A DNA stretch of 64,000 nt. Source: Hymenobacter jeollabukensis. Lineage in GTDB: Bacteria > Bacteroidota > Bacteroidia > Cytophagales > Hymenobacteraceae. A model generated the notes under the pieces. That model was not told where the DNA came from. It did not search any database and saw only the letters and a program-made list of their open reading frames with translations. The position numbers were made by a program, and so were the translations under genes. Location of the stretch: assembly GCF_005771675.1 (NCBI RefSeq), contig NZ_VAJM01000006.1:124001-188000 (forward strand), read 5' to 3'. Shown here piece after piece: positions 43,482 through 51,020 of the stretch (positions are counted from its first letter, which is position 1; the number at the start of each line of letters is the position of its first letter).

Positions 43482-43705
43482 AACGTCATCCTGACGAAGG
43501 AAGGACCTTCCTCTCACCCTGCACCGGCGCCTGAATCCAGGCACTGAGGCTTGCCGTTGCGGCGAAAATGCAGAAGCGCAGCCGCCGTGGCCCGTACGAG
43601 GGCATTGGTAGCTGCGTTTTTGTCGTCCAGCCGATTAGCGTCCGCGCATTGGCATTAGTGTCAGTGCAGGTTTCGAGGAAGGTCCTTCGCTTTGCTCAGG
43701 ATGAC
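43482..43705. repeat. Diverged GTCATCCTGA inverted-repeat element
   Basis: The left arm reads AACGTCATCCTGACGAAGG with ACCTTCCTCTCACCCTGCACC. The right arm reads GTGCAGGTTTCGAGGAAGG and TCCTTCGCTTTGCTCAGG, then ATGAC. Arms match imperfectly. The ~120-bp interior has no gene. It fills the gap between leuS and the convergent YwnB-like gene. Confidence 0.8.
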
Positions 43706-43730
43706 TTTCTTGTTTCGTCGCTTTGCCGAC

Positions 43731-44381
43731 TTAATACGCCGCCGTAAACCGCTGCCGGCTGAACTGGTGCTTTTCCACCTCGTCGAGCACCGCCACGGCC
43801 AGGTCTTCGCCCGAGAGGATGCTGCGGCCCTGCTCGTTGAACACCGGGTTTTCGGTGCCGAGGCGGTACTGCCCGGTGCGGCCGGTGTCGATGCCCTGGT
43901 GCATCTCGATGGCGGGGCTCACGAAGGTCCAGTCGAGCTTGTCGTTCTTGCGCAGCTCCGTGAGGTAGTCGCGGGCGGCGGTGGCGCCGGGCTTGTACTC
44001 GGCCGGAAACTGCGGGCCGTCGACCAGCTGCGCGTCGCCGATGTAGAGGCTGCCGGCCCCGCCGATGACCACGAGGCGTGGCACGCCGGCCTGCTCGGTG
44101 GCTTTTTCGATGGCGCGGTTGCCGGCCAGCGAGTCTTCGTACAGGTTGGGGTTGGTCCAGCCGGCGTTGAAGGCGTTGACGACCACGTCATGGCCTTTCA
44201 ACTGCTCGGCCAGCTGCGCGGGCTGGTTCACGTCGCCCTGCACCACGGTGAGGTTGCTGGGCTGTTCGGTGATTTTGCTCGGGTCGCGCACGATGGCGGT
44301 TACCTGGTGGCCGCGCTGCAGGGCTTCGCGCAATAGGTTGGAGCCGACAAAGCCGGTGGCGCCGAGAAGGGCAATTTTCAT
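43731..44381 (-). CDS. NAD(P)-binding epimerase-like protein (YwnB type)
   Basis: This 216-aa atypical SDR begins MKIALLGATGFVGSNLLREA, giving the GxxGxxG Rossmann motif and fixing the start at 44379-44381. Further features are VTAIVRDPSKITEQPSNLTV, VQGDVNQPAQLAEQLKGHDV and VIGGAGSLYIGDAQLVDGPQ. It resembles B. subtilis YwnB, whose neighbour YwnA is an Rrf2 repressor, and the same pair occurs here. A TGTAAC-N7-GTTACA operator lies 40 bp upstream. The substrate is unknown; a role in thiol/electrophile or oxidative stress is inferred from such pairs. Confidence 0.87.
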   Translation of the reverse strand: MKIALLGATGFVGSNLLREALQRGHQVTAIVRDPSKITEQPSNLTVVQGDVNQPAQLAEQLKGHDVVVNAFNAGWTNPNLYEDSLAGNRAIEKATEQAGVPRLVVIGGAGSLYIGDAQLVDGPQFPAEYKPGATAARDYLTELRKNDKLDWTFVSPAIEMHQGIDTGRTGQYRLGTENPVFNEQGRSILSGEDLAVAVLDEVEKHQFSRQRFTAAY

Positions 44382-44420
44382 GGGTTCAGGAATTAGAGTT
44401 GGTGTTGCAAAGGAACAACC

Positions 44421-44445
44421 TATTGTAACCACAATTGTTACAATA
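44421..44445. promoter_or_regulatory. Predicted Rrf2 operator before the YwnB-like gene
   Basis: Perfect palindrome TATTGTAAC-N7-GTTACAATA (9-bp arms). It shares TGTAAC-N7-GTTACA with the site upstream of the Rrf2 gene. It lies 40 bp before the ATG, a position suited to repression. Confidence 0.75.
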
Positions 44446-44460
44446 AGCGACAAAAAAATT

Positions 44461-44907
44461 TCAGCCCACCCCTACCGCGGCCTTGGCGGCAATATCCAGG
44501 GCCACCTGCTGCAGACTTACCGCGGCCAGCTGCTGCTCCAGCGCGGTTTGGGCCCGTTGCAGGGTCTTGTTCAGCGCCGCCTGGATATTGCGGCCTACCG
44601 GGCAGGCCGGGTTGGGCTGCTCGTGGATGCTGAACAGCTGCCCGGCTTCCACCACTTCGGTGGCGCGGTACACGTCAAGCAGGCTGATGGCGGCGGGCTG
44701 GCGCGAAAGAAAGGTACCGCCCGAGGCGGGGCGCACTTCCACCAGCCCGGCCTTCTTCAGCTGCCCCAGGATGCGGCGGATGACCACCGGGTTGGTGTTG
44801 ACGCTGCCCGCCATACGCTCCGAGGTCAGCAGCCCGTCGGTGGGGCGGTGCGTGGCCAGCAGGGCCAGCACGTGCACGGCGACGGAAAAGCGGCTGCTGA
44901 TCTGCAT
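44461..44907 (-). CDS. Rrf2 family transcriptional regulator (YwnA-like)
   Basis: This 148-aa protein starts at 44905-44907 (MQISSRFSVAVHVLALLATH). It has the Rrf2 winged HTH (LLTSERMAGSVNTNPVVIRR, ILGQLKKAGLVEVRPASGGT) and a dimerisation helix. Only one Cys (NPACPVGRNI) is present, so it cannot bind a [2Fe-2S] cluster like IscR or NsrR, which use three; this fits the YwnA/CymR-like cluster-free subgroup, and that single Cys could sense thiol stress. Two operators with the same consensus flank it. The frame remains open far upstream without support. Confidence 0.92.
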   Translation of the reverse strand: MQISSRFSVAVHVLALLATHRPTDGLLTSERMAGSVNTNPVVIRRILGQLKKAGLVEVRPASGGTFLSRQPAAISLLDVYRATEVVEAGQLFSIHEQPNPACPVGRNIQAALNKTLQRAQTALEQQLAAVSLQQVALDIAAKAAVGVG

Positions 44908-44947
44908 GGGTGGAGGAGAGTGAGGGCCGACACGGGCCGGCGTTGCA

Positions 44948-44970
44948 ACTGTAACCAAGCGGGTTACAGT
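44948..44970. promoter_or_regulatory. Predicted Rrf2 operator before the Rrf2 gene
   Basis: Perfect palindrome ACTGTAACC-N5-GGTTACAGT (9-bp arms), 41 bp before the Rrf2 start, with the same TGTAAC-N7-GTTACA core as the site at 44421. It suggests autoregulation. Confidence 0.75.
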
Positions 44971-44990
44971 AATGTTCCACGGGAGCGGAT

Positions 44991-45353
44991 TTACTCTTTT
45001 TCGGCTTCGGCCAGCTCGGCCTGCACGGCGCGGGGCAGGGAGGCACGCACCAGGTCGTAGGAGTGGTCGATAAACTCGCGCAGCTGCCGCACCGTGACGC
45101 CGGTTCCGATGAGCACCGTGTTCCAGTGCTTCTTGTTCATGTGGTAGCCGGGCAGCACGAAGTCGTGCTCCTCGCGCAGCTGGGTGGCGCGCTCCGGGTC
45201 GCACTTCAGGTTCACGCTACTGAAGTCGTCAATGCTGGTGAGGGCGTAGATTTTGCCGCCGACTTTAAACACCAGCGTGTCGGGGCCGAAGGGCGTTTCC
45301 TCACTGGTGCCGGGCTTGGCGAGGCAGTAGTCGCGGAATTCTTCGATGTTCAT
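44991..45353 (-). CDS. YjbR/MmcQ family DNA-binding-like protein
   Basis: This 120-aa protein of the YjbR/CyaY-like fold begins MNIEEFRDYCLAKPGTSEET and contains PFGPDTLVFKVGGKIYALTS, NLKCDPERATQLREEHDFVL, PGYHMNKKHWNTVLIG and LREFIDHSYDLVRASL. The family has a DNA-binding-like surface but no established function. It is complete. The next gene downstream is the Rrf2 gene, 83 bp away on the same strand. Confidence 0.93.
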   Translation of the reverse strand: MNIEEFRDYCLAKPGTSEETPFGPDTLVFKVGGKIYALTSIDDFSSVNLKCDPERATQLREEHDFVLPGYHMNKKHWNTVLIGTGVTVRQLREFIDHSYDLVRASLPRAVQAELAEAEKE

Positions 45354-45376
45354 GAGGGCAACGAACGGCGGGGCAG

Positions 45377-45556
45377 TTAGCGCAGGATGACGAACTTGAA
45401 GAGCATGTAAATCAACCCGGCCAGGAACATCAGCATCGATATCTTATTGATGGTGTGCATGGTGCGCAGGTTGAAATTGGTGTGGCGGTTGGGGTCTTTC
45501 TTGCGGAAGAAATAGCCGAACACCGGGCCGAAGTCGAATAAGCCTTTGGTACGCAT
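45377..45556 (-). CDS. 59-aa single-TM membrane protein conserved in Bacteroidetes (DUF6728-like)
   Basis: A short gene: the ATG at 45554-45556 opens a 59-codon frame ending in TAA at 45377-45379. The protein starts MRTKGLFDFGPVFGYFFRKK and continues DPNRHTNFNLRTMHTINKIS. It ends in one TM helix (MLMFLAGLIYMLFKFVILR). I recall similar FGPVFGYFFRKKD proteins annotated as DUF6728 in Bacteroidetes, but could not check. Its stop is 23 bp upstream of the YjbR gene start. Function unknown. Confidence 0.8.
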   Translation of the reverse strand: MRTKGLFDFGPVFGYFFRKKDPNRHTNFNLRTMHTINKISMLMFLAGLIYMLFKFVILR

Positions 45557-45687
45557 GAGACAGAATCAGTGGAGCCGTGGAAAAGCGAAGGTAGCAAAAC
45601 CCCGGCGCCGGCCGCCGGCGCGTGGGGTCCTTGGTAACAGCGCAGCGGGGCGGATAGTTGCCGTACCGCCCGCTCGCTTGGTCACCG

Positions 45688-46215
45688 TTACACCGACGCA
45701 AACTCCGGCGGGTAGCGCACCGTGCCCGCCGCCCGGGCCAGCGCGCCGGGCCGCAGCTCCAGGGCCATAAAGGCCTTGTCCGGTACCTCAAACGGGGCCC
45801 GGACGCCCCACAGGCTGGCCGGGGCGAAGCCGAAGCGCGGGTAGTACGCCGGGTGGCCCAGCAGGATGACCGACTCGTGGCCCCTGCTCCGGCCGGCCGC
45901 CAGTCCCGCCTCCACCAACTCGGCCCCGATGCCCCGGCGCTGCTGCGCGGGCTGCACCGCCACCGGCGCCAGGGCCAGGCTGGGCCTCGACGCGCCGCCT
46001 TCTACCGATTCAATGTCGATGGGCGTCAGCAGGATGTGGCCCACCACTTCGCCGCCCAGCGTGGCTACCAAGGCCAGCTCGGGGGTGTAGTCGGGGCGCC
46101 GGCGCAGCTGCTCCACCAGATGCGCCTCGCCGGGGCCGGGAAAGGCGGCGCGCAGCAGCGTGGCCACGGCGGGATAATCGGCGGGCGTTTCGGGGCGGAT
46201 CAGCAGGTCGAACAT
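45688..46215 (-). CDS. GNAT family N-acetyltransferase
   Basis: This 175-aa acetyltransferase has a GNAT fold. Motif A contains the acetyl-CoA pyrophosphate loop VQPAQQRRGIGAELVEAGLA (Q/RxxGxG/A). Earlier come PETPADYPAVATLLRAAFPG and LALVATLGGEVVGHILLTPI; the later HPAYYPRFGFAPASLWGV is typical of the YhbS-like COG3153 group. The acyl acceptor is not known. Start at ATG 46213-46215. Confidence 0.93.
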   Translation of the reverse strand: MFDLLIRPETPADYPAVATLLRAAFPGPGEAHLVEQLRRRPDYTPELALVATLGGEVVGHILLTPIDIESVEGGASRPSLALAPVAVQPAQQRRGIGAELVEAGLAAGRSRGHESVILLGHPAYYPRFGFAPASLWGVRAPFEVPDKAFMALELRPGALARAAGTVRYPPEFASV

Positions 46216-46261
46216 GGGACGCGGGGAATGGACGGCCGGAAAGTACGGTTTCTACCACGGC

Positions 46262-46300
46262 AAAGGCCCCGGCGCCGACAAAGGTGTCGGCACCGGGGCC
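46262..46300 (-). terminator. Strong hairpin downstream of the propeller-like gene
   Basis: A 16-bp stem with one mismatch (GGCCCCGG and GCCGACA arms) and an AAGG loop lies 26 nt after the stop of the gene ending at 46326. On the minus strand it is followed by only TTT, so termination efficiency is uncertain. Confidence 0.7.
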
Positions 46301-46325
46301 CTGGTTGAGCACCCGCGGGACGCGC

Positions 46326-47909
46326 TTACTGCAGCGCCACCGTTTGCAGGCGCAGCATCTTGCGGCCGGGCTCGTAGCGGTAGAGCAGCACTTTGCCGGG
46401 CGTGGCGGCCACGAAGCCGGTCAGCGGGTCCTGGCGGAAGTACACCGGCTGGGGCGGCGCCTCGCCGTACACGAACTTGTTCACGACCTCGGCGGTGGTG
46501 TTCAGGTTCTTGCGAAACAGGTCGATGCCCTGCTGCAGCTCGTTGGTGGGCTGGGGCGGCGCGGGCGGGTCGGGCAGCTTTTCCAGCGAGGAGGCGGCGC
46601 GTACGGCCGTGCGCGTGGGCACGTTGGCCAGCACCGTGGCGTAGGCGTACTCCTGCTGACCCTCCACCCCGGTGTAGAGCAAGTAGGGTTCGGCCTGCTT
46701 GCCCACCACGTTGCGGTAGTGGCTGTAGCGCAGCTCATCGGCCGAGCTGCCGGCCTTGAAGGTGCGCGCCACCGGGTAAATCCCGCTGGGCTTGCCCGTG
46801 GCGTCGAAGTTCAGCACGACGAACGGGCCGGGCTGCGAGGCGCCGCCGGGCTGCACCGAGGTGCTGTACTCCCCGATCAGCTTCGCGTCGTTGCCGGTGG
46901 TAGTGATGAGCTCGTGTAGGGGCAGGTAGCCGCGGCGCGACTGAATGCGCGGGCCCAGCGAGGGGTCGTTCAGGCTTTTGCCAAGGTCGGCCCAGCTGGT
47001 GAGCACCGGCGCGGCGGCCGAGCCGTCGGGCTTGTAGGTGGTCAGAAACACGCCCTGGGCGCTGTCGACGCGGGTGGCGCGGCTGTTGAAGTACAGGCCG
47101 GTGGTGGCCACGCGGCCGTCGGCCAGGGGCAGCAGCTGCTCGGGTAGCATGGTCAGGCCGTCGCGGCGGGTGGGCGTGCGGTAGAGCACCCGGCCGCTGG
47201 CGCGGTCGATGCCGAGCACGGAGAAGTCGGTGATGGTGCGCTGGGTTTTGAGGTTGCGGTTCACCACGTAGGTATCCGACAGCACCAGCGTAATCACGTC
47301 CTTGCTCACGGCCACCTTCAGCGGCACGTGCTGGCGCAGATCCTTCGGGAAATACATCTGCGACCATTCCGGCTTGAGGTTGGCGTCGAGCACGGTGATG
47401 GCGTAGCCGGTGGTGTCGTTGCGGTAGGGCTGCACCAGGCACACGCCGTCGGTGGGCGTGCCCACCACCAGCGGGGCGCCGGCCGGGGCGCGGCGGGTGT
47501 CGGGCAGGGCCTCCAGCTCGCGGCCGAGCTGGGCGCCGGTCTGCGTGTTGAAGGAATACAGGGCCAGGCCGGCGCCGCCGCGGCTGTGGAAGGCCAGCGT
47601 GTAGGTGGCCTTGCCGGGCAGCGTGGCCAGCGGCACGGCGCCCACCGGCACCGGCAGGGCGTACTGGTACTTCACTTTCAGCTCGGGGTCGAGCACGCGC
47701 ACGGCGTAGAGGTCGTGGCCGTCTTCGCCGGCTTCGCTGCGGTACAGGGCCATGTAGCCCTTGCCCTCGATGGGCAGCAGCTGCGGCTGGCCGGGCACGC
47801 CCTTTATGGAGAGTTGTTGCTGGGCCTGGGCGCGGCCGGGCAGCAGCAGGCCCGCCGCCAGGGCCAGGGTGAGCAGCCCGCCGAGGGGCCGCTGGGGGAA
47901 AGTCGTCAT
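46326..47909 (-). CDS. Secreted beta-rich (propeller-like) hypothetical protein
   Basis: This 527-aa protein, from ATG 47907-47909, has a signal peptide (residues ~10-30, LLTLALAAGLLLPGRAQAQ). Repeated strand pairs follow (MALYRSEAGEDGHDLYAVRV, YTLAFHSRGGAGLALYSFNT, RVLYRTPTRRDGLTMLPEQL, VATTGLYFNSRATRVDSAQG), consistent with a propeller. Residues ~430-470 form an Ala/Pro-rich segment (LPDPPAPPQPTNELQQG). The tail ends GRKMLRLQTVALQ, recalling the downstream-coded neighbour's YDKAARTLHLQVLDV. An ATG seven codons upstream is possible. It is 26 bp from the paralogous gene and co-directional. Function unknown. Confidence 0.65.
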   Translation of the reverse strand: MTTFPQRPLGGLLTLALAAGLLLPGRAQAQQQLSIKGVPGQPQLLPIEGKGYMALYRSEAGEDGHDLYAVRVLDPELKVKYQYALPVPVGAVPLATLPGKATYTLAFHSRGGAGLALYSFNTQTGAQLGRELEALPDTRRAPAGAPLVVGTPTDGVCLVQPYRNDTTGYAITVLDANLKPEWSQMYFPKDLRQHVPLKVAVSKDVITLVLSDTYVVNRNLKTQRTITDFSVLGIDRASGRVLYRTPTRRDGLTMLPEQLLPLADGRVATTGLYFNSRATRVDSAQGVFLTTYKPDGSAAAPVLTSWADLGKSLNDPSLGPRIQSRRGYLPLHELITTTGNDAKLIGEYSTSVQPGGASQPGPFVVLNFDATGKPSGIYPVARTFKAGSSADELRYSHYRNVVGKQAEPYLLYTGVEGQQEYAYATVLANVPTRTAVRAASSLEKLPDPPAPPQPTNELQQGIDLFRKNLNTTAEVVNKFVYGEAPPQPVYFRQDPLTGFVAATPGKVLLYRYEPGRKMLRLQTVALQ

Positions 47910-47935
47910 CGAAAACAGAGGATTAGACACGCGGA

Positions 47936-49543
47936 TTACTTCAGCCCGGGCACGTCGAGCACCTGCAGGTGCAGGGTACGGGCGGCTTTGTCGTAGTGCG
48001 AATAGAGCAGCTTGCCGGGGGCGTGGGGCAGCACGTCGTCGTAGGCCAGGTCCTGGTTGGGGGCGGCCACTTCGTGCTCAAACTCGCGCACCGTCAGCTC
48101 GCCGCGGTCCTTGTCGGCGGGCACTACGGGCTGGTCCAGGTAGAGGCGCGAGAACATATCGTCGCGCTTGTCGGTCAGGGCCACGGAGTTGACATACTGC
48201 AGGTTCTGGTGCCAGTTCAGGTACACCAGCCGGGGCGTGGCGCCGGGCGCCAGGAAGCGGTAGCTGTACATCGTGCGCTGGGACCAATCCTCGGGCCCAC
48301 CGCCCACGCTGTGGTTCTGGTAGAGCTTGTAGGGCTTTGGAATGCGGCGGATGTTCTCGATTTTGCCTTGGGCGTCGAGGTCGAGCACCACGAAATCGAG
48401 GATGTAGCTGCGGGTGTTGCCGATGCCGAAGCCGCCCATCGAGCCGAAGCTGCTGTTGCTGTTGGTGGCCGCCGCCGGGGCCGACTTCACGCCGCCGGCC
48501 CGCTCGTAGTCGGCGTCGTTGTAGCCGAAGTTCTTGTAGGTTTCGCCCACCAACTGGTAGCCGCCGCCGGGCTTTTCCAGGATTTCGTGCAGCTTGATGC
48601 CCGGGTAGTTGCGCACGGTGAACACGGCCACGCTGGAGCGCGAGTTCAGCTTCTGGCCCAGCTCCTCGGTGTAGGGCGTGGTGCTCAAAAACTCCTGCTT
48701 GCCCTCGGGCGAGAGGCCCATGGTGAAAAAGCCGCCGCGGGGCGGGGCGTCGGGCTTTTCGGTGTACACGGCCGGGCGCGGCGACTTGTCGGCGTAGGGC
48801 CCGGCCAGCAGCAGGCGGCCGGCCTTGTCGACGCGGGCAATGTTGGGCAGCACTTCGTTGGGCGCCGCGGGCAGGGCCGGCCGGGCTTTTTCGGCCCCGG
48901 TGGCCCCGTCGAGGCAGGCGACTTCCCAGCCGGCTTTCGAGTACTCATCGATGGCGTAGACGTGGGTGTCGTCGGCGGCGAAGCGGCGCAGCTGGTACTT
49001 GCCCTTTTCGGGGGCGAAATCCTTCTGCCACTTGGGCTTGAAGTCGGCGCCATAGCGGGCTACTGAGTAGCCCTTCTTGTCGGCATCGATGGGGTAGGCC
49101 AGGTAAAAGTCACCGGCGGTGCCGGCCGGCTCCAGGGCGGTGATGCTGCCGAACACGTCGGCCAGCGGCACGTGGATGTCCTGGGTTTTCTGGCCGGCGG
49201 CGTTGAACTGCAGCAGGGTGCCGTCCTTGCCGTTGTAGAAGCAGAACACGGTGTTCGTCCCCACGGCGCGGGCGGTGAGCAGCTTGCCATTGCGGCCCAG
49301 GCGCACGTCGGTGGTCGAGAGCTTTTTCAGGTCGCGGCCGTAGAGCTCCAGGTGGAACAGATCGTACACGTTGCGCTCCTGGCGCATGGTGTAGTAGAGC
49401 TGCCCGTCGGCCGATTTGAAGCCGGTAAACGACCAGGCTTCTACGTCGGGAATGGTGACATCCTGCGCCACGGCGGGCCCGGCGGCCAGCAGCGCCAGCA
49501 GCAGCCCGCGGCTCAGGCCGCGGCGCGTAAAGCGGGTATTCAT
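47936..49543 (-). CDS. Secreted beta-rich (propeller-like) hypothetical protein, paralog of the next gene
   Basis: This 535-aa protein, from ATG 49541-49543, has a signal peptide (RGLLLALLAAGPAVAQ). Strands continue with SADGQLYYTMRQERNVYDLF, NTVFCFYNGKDGTLLQFNAA, GDFYLAYPIDADKKGYSVAR and FAADDTHVYAIDEYSK. Around residues 380-405 lies a Ser/Asn/Gly-rich loop (SNSSFGSMGGFGIGNTRSY). The last 80 residues (VYLNWHQNLQYVNSVALTDK, KLLYSHYDKAARTLHLQVLD) align in style with its neighbour. I recognise no named family. The pair probably forms an operon that ends at the 46262 hairpin. Confidence 0.65.
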   Translation of the reverse strand: MNTRFTRRGLSRGLLLALLAAGPAVAQDVTIPDVEAWSFTGFKSADGQLYYTMRQERNVYDLFHLELYGRDLKKLSTTDVRLGRNGKLLTARAVGTNTVFCFYNGKDGTLLQFNAAGQKTQDIHVPLADVFGSITALEPAGTAGDFYLAYPIDADKKGYSVARYGADFKPKWQKDFAPEKGKYQLRRFAADDTHVYAIDEYSKAGWEVACLDGATGAEKARPALPAAPNEVLPNIARVDKAGRLLLAGPYADKSPRPAVYTEKPDAPPRGGFFTMGLSPEGKQEFLSTTPYTEELGQKLNSRSSVAVFTVRNYPGIKLHEILEKPGGGYQLVGETYKNFGYNDADYERAGGVKSAPAAATNSNSSFGSMGGFGIGNTRSYILDFVVLDLDAQGKIENIRRIPKPYKLYQNHSVGGGPEDWSQRTMYSYRFLAPGATPRLVYLNWHQNLQYVNSVALTDKRDDMFSRLYLDQPVVPADKDRGELTVREFEHEVAAPNQDLAYDDVLPHAPGKLLYSHYDKAARTLHLQVLDVPGLK

Positions 49544-49826
49544 GCAGTCGATAAGTGAAGGAAGAAATGAAGTGAATCTATCCGCTGACCAGGCCACCGC
49601 AGCACGGGCGCAGGTAGCGGAACTTACTGAGGTAAAGATACTACCGGCGTTGGCTTATTCCGCGCTGGTTGACCGATGCCCGGCTGAAATAGTATACTGG
49701 GGCTGCTGGGTGCAGGCTGCCGCCGGGGCTTCGCTTGACTAGCTGCCCGCCCTTGCCGGCCGCCGCGTGCAACGCAGCAGCGCCGGTGGTTTCTTTGCCT
49801 CCTGCAACCTTCTCCCCTTATTCCCC

Positions 49827-50297
49827 ATGCGCCTCCTGCTTCTCCCCTGCCTGCTGCTGGCCGCCCCGGCTGCCCTGGCCCAAACCAATGCCGCCGCTAC
49901 CCCGCCCGCCGAAACCGAGGCCGTGAAGGCCACCGTCACCCGCTTTTTCGAGGGTTTGCGCAAGGGCGACAGCGCCGTGGTGCGCAGCACTCTGGCGCCC
50001 ACCGTGGTGCTGCACACCATCAGCACCCGCGGCGGCAACGTGCAGGTAATCAACGAAAGCCCCAAGGAGTTTCTGAAAGCCGTGGGCACTCCGCACAAGG
50101 ATGTATGGGATGAGCGCATCAGCTTTGAGCGGGTGCTCATCGACGCGCAGCTGGCCAGCGTGTGGACGCCCTACCAGTTCTACGCCGGCGCCACCTTCAG
50201 CCACTGCGGCTACAACTCCTTTCAGCTGGTGAAGCTGCCGCAGGGCTGGCGCATTGCCTACGTCATCGATACGCGCCGCAAGGACGGCTGCAAGTAA
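49827..50297 (+). CDS. Secreted NTF2-like (lumazine-binding-like) protein
   Basis: This 156-aa protein, from ATG 49827, has a signal peptide (MRLLLLPCLLLAAPAALAQ). A cone-shaped NTF2/SnoaL-type fold follows: helix VKATVTRFFEGLRKGDSAVV, strands LAPTVVLHTISTRGG and QVINESPKEFLKAVGTPHKD, and the terminal sheet SVWTPYQFYAGATFSHCGYN with SFQLVKLPQGWRIAYVIDTR. This matches the 'putative lumazine-binding' (Lumazine_bd_2) group by eye. Two Cys (SHCGY, DGCK) could pair in the periplasm. No catalytic residue can be named. It is convergent with the LytTR operon. Confidence 0.8.
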   Translation: MRLLLLPCLLLAAPAALAQTNAAATPPAETEAVKATVTRFFEGLRKGDSAVVRSTLAPTVVLHTISTRGGNVQVINESPKEFLKAVGTPHKDVWDERISFERVLIDAQLASVWTPYQFYAGATFSHCGYNSFQLVKLPQGWRIAYVIDTRRKDGCK

Positions 50298-50315
50298 GCC
50301 CCGCCGCCCCCGTCC

Positions 50316-51020
50316 CTACTTCAGTGCCTCGCCGACCTGCTGGCGATACATGCGCCCGATGGGTACCTCCTGCCCGGCTACTTCCAGGTGGCTCGGGCTG
50401 TAGGTGCGCACTTTGTCGAGAGCCACGATGAAGGAGCGGTGGACCCGCAGAAAATTACTGGCCGAGAGCTTTTCCTCCATGCTGTTGATGGTCTGCTTGA
50501 CGACCAGGGCCGGCCCCGCGGCGCAGTGAATCTTCACGTAGTCTTTCAGGCCCTCCACGTACAGCACCTCGCGCAGCACCACTTTCACCATCTTCCGGTC
50601 GATGCGGAAGTACAGAAAGGCGTCGGAGTTGACCCCGGCCGGGGCTTCGGGGGGCGCGGGCGGGGCCTCGGTTTTGGTGGCTTTAGCCACGGCTTTCAGA
50701 AACCGCTCCAGCGACACGGGCTTGAGCAGGTAGTCCACCGCGCTGAGCTCAAAGCCCTCGTAGGCGTACTCGCGGTAGGCCGTGGTGAAGATAACCTGGG
50801 GCGGGTGCGGCAGGCTGCGCAGAAACTCCGTCCCGAGCATCTTAGGCATCTTCACGTCGAGAAACAGCAGGTCGACGGGCTGCTGTTGCAGGGCAGCAAA
50901 GGCCTGCAGGGCATTTTCGCAGGTGCCGACCAGCTCCAGGTGGGCCACTTCCCGCACGTAGGCGGTCAGGACTTCCAGGGCCGGCGGCTCGTCGTCGACC
51001 AGCAGGCACTTTAGTTTCAT
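50316..51020 (-). CDS. LytTR-type response regulator
   Basis: This 234-aa regulator has a CheY-like receiver (CLLVDDEPPALEVLTAYVRE; phosphoacceptor Asp in LLFLDVKMPKMLGTEFLRSL; Thr in VIFTTAYREYAYEGFELSA; Lys in DYLLKPVSLERFLKAV). An Ala/Pro linker precedes a LytTR DNA-binding domain (residues ~135-234: FLYFRIDRKMVKVVLREVLY, YVKIHCAAGP, FLRVHRSFIVALDKVRTY, EVPIGRMYRQQVGEALK). The ATG overlaps the stop of the upstream kinase gene (ATGA). Targets are unknown; LytTR proteins usually bind paired 9-bp repeats. Confidence 0.95.
   Translation of the reverse strand: MKLKCLLVDDEPPALEVLTAYVREVAHLELVGTCENALQAFAALQQQPVDLLFLDVKMPKMLGTEFLRSLPHPPQVIFTTAYREYAYEGFELSAVDYLLKPVSLERFLKAVAKATKTEAPPAPPEAPAGVNSDAFLYFRIDRKMVKVVLREVLYVEGLKDYVKIHCAAGPALVVKQTINSMEEKLSASNFLRVHRSFIVALDKVRTYSPSHLEVAGQEVPIGRMYRQQVGEALK

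Noticed and set aside
44908-45204. Upstream extension of the Rrf2 frame
   Set aside because: It is antisense-like low-complexity sequence overlapping the YjbR gene, and includes the operator palindrome. The conserved Rrf2 start is at 44907.
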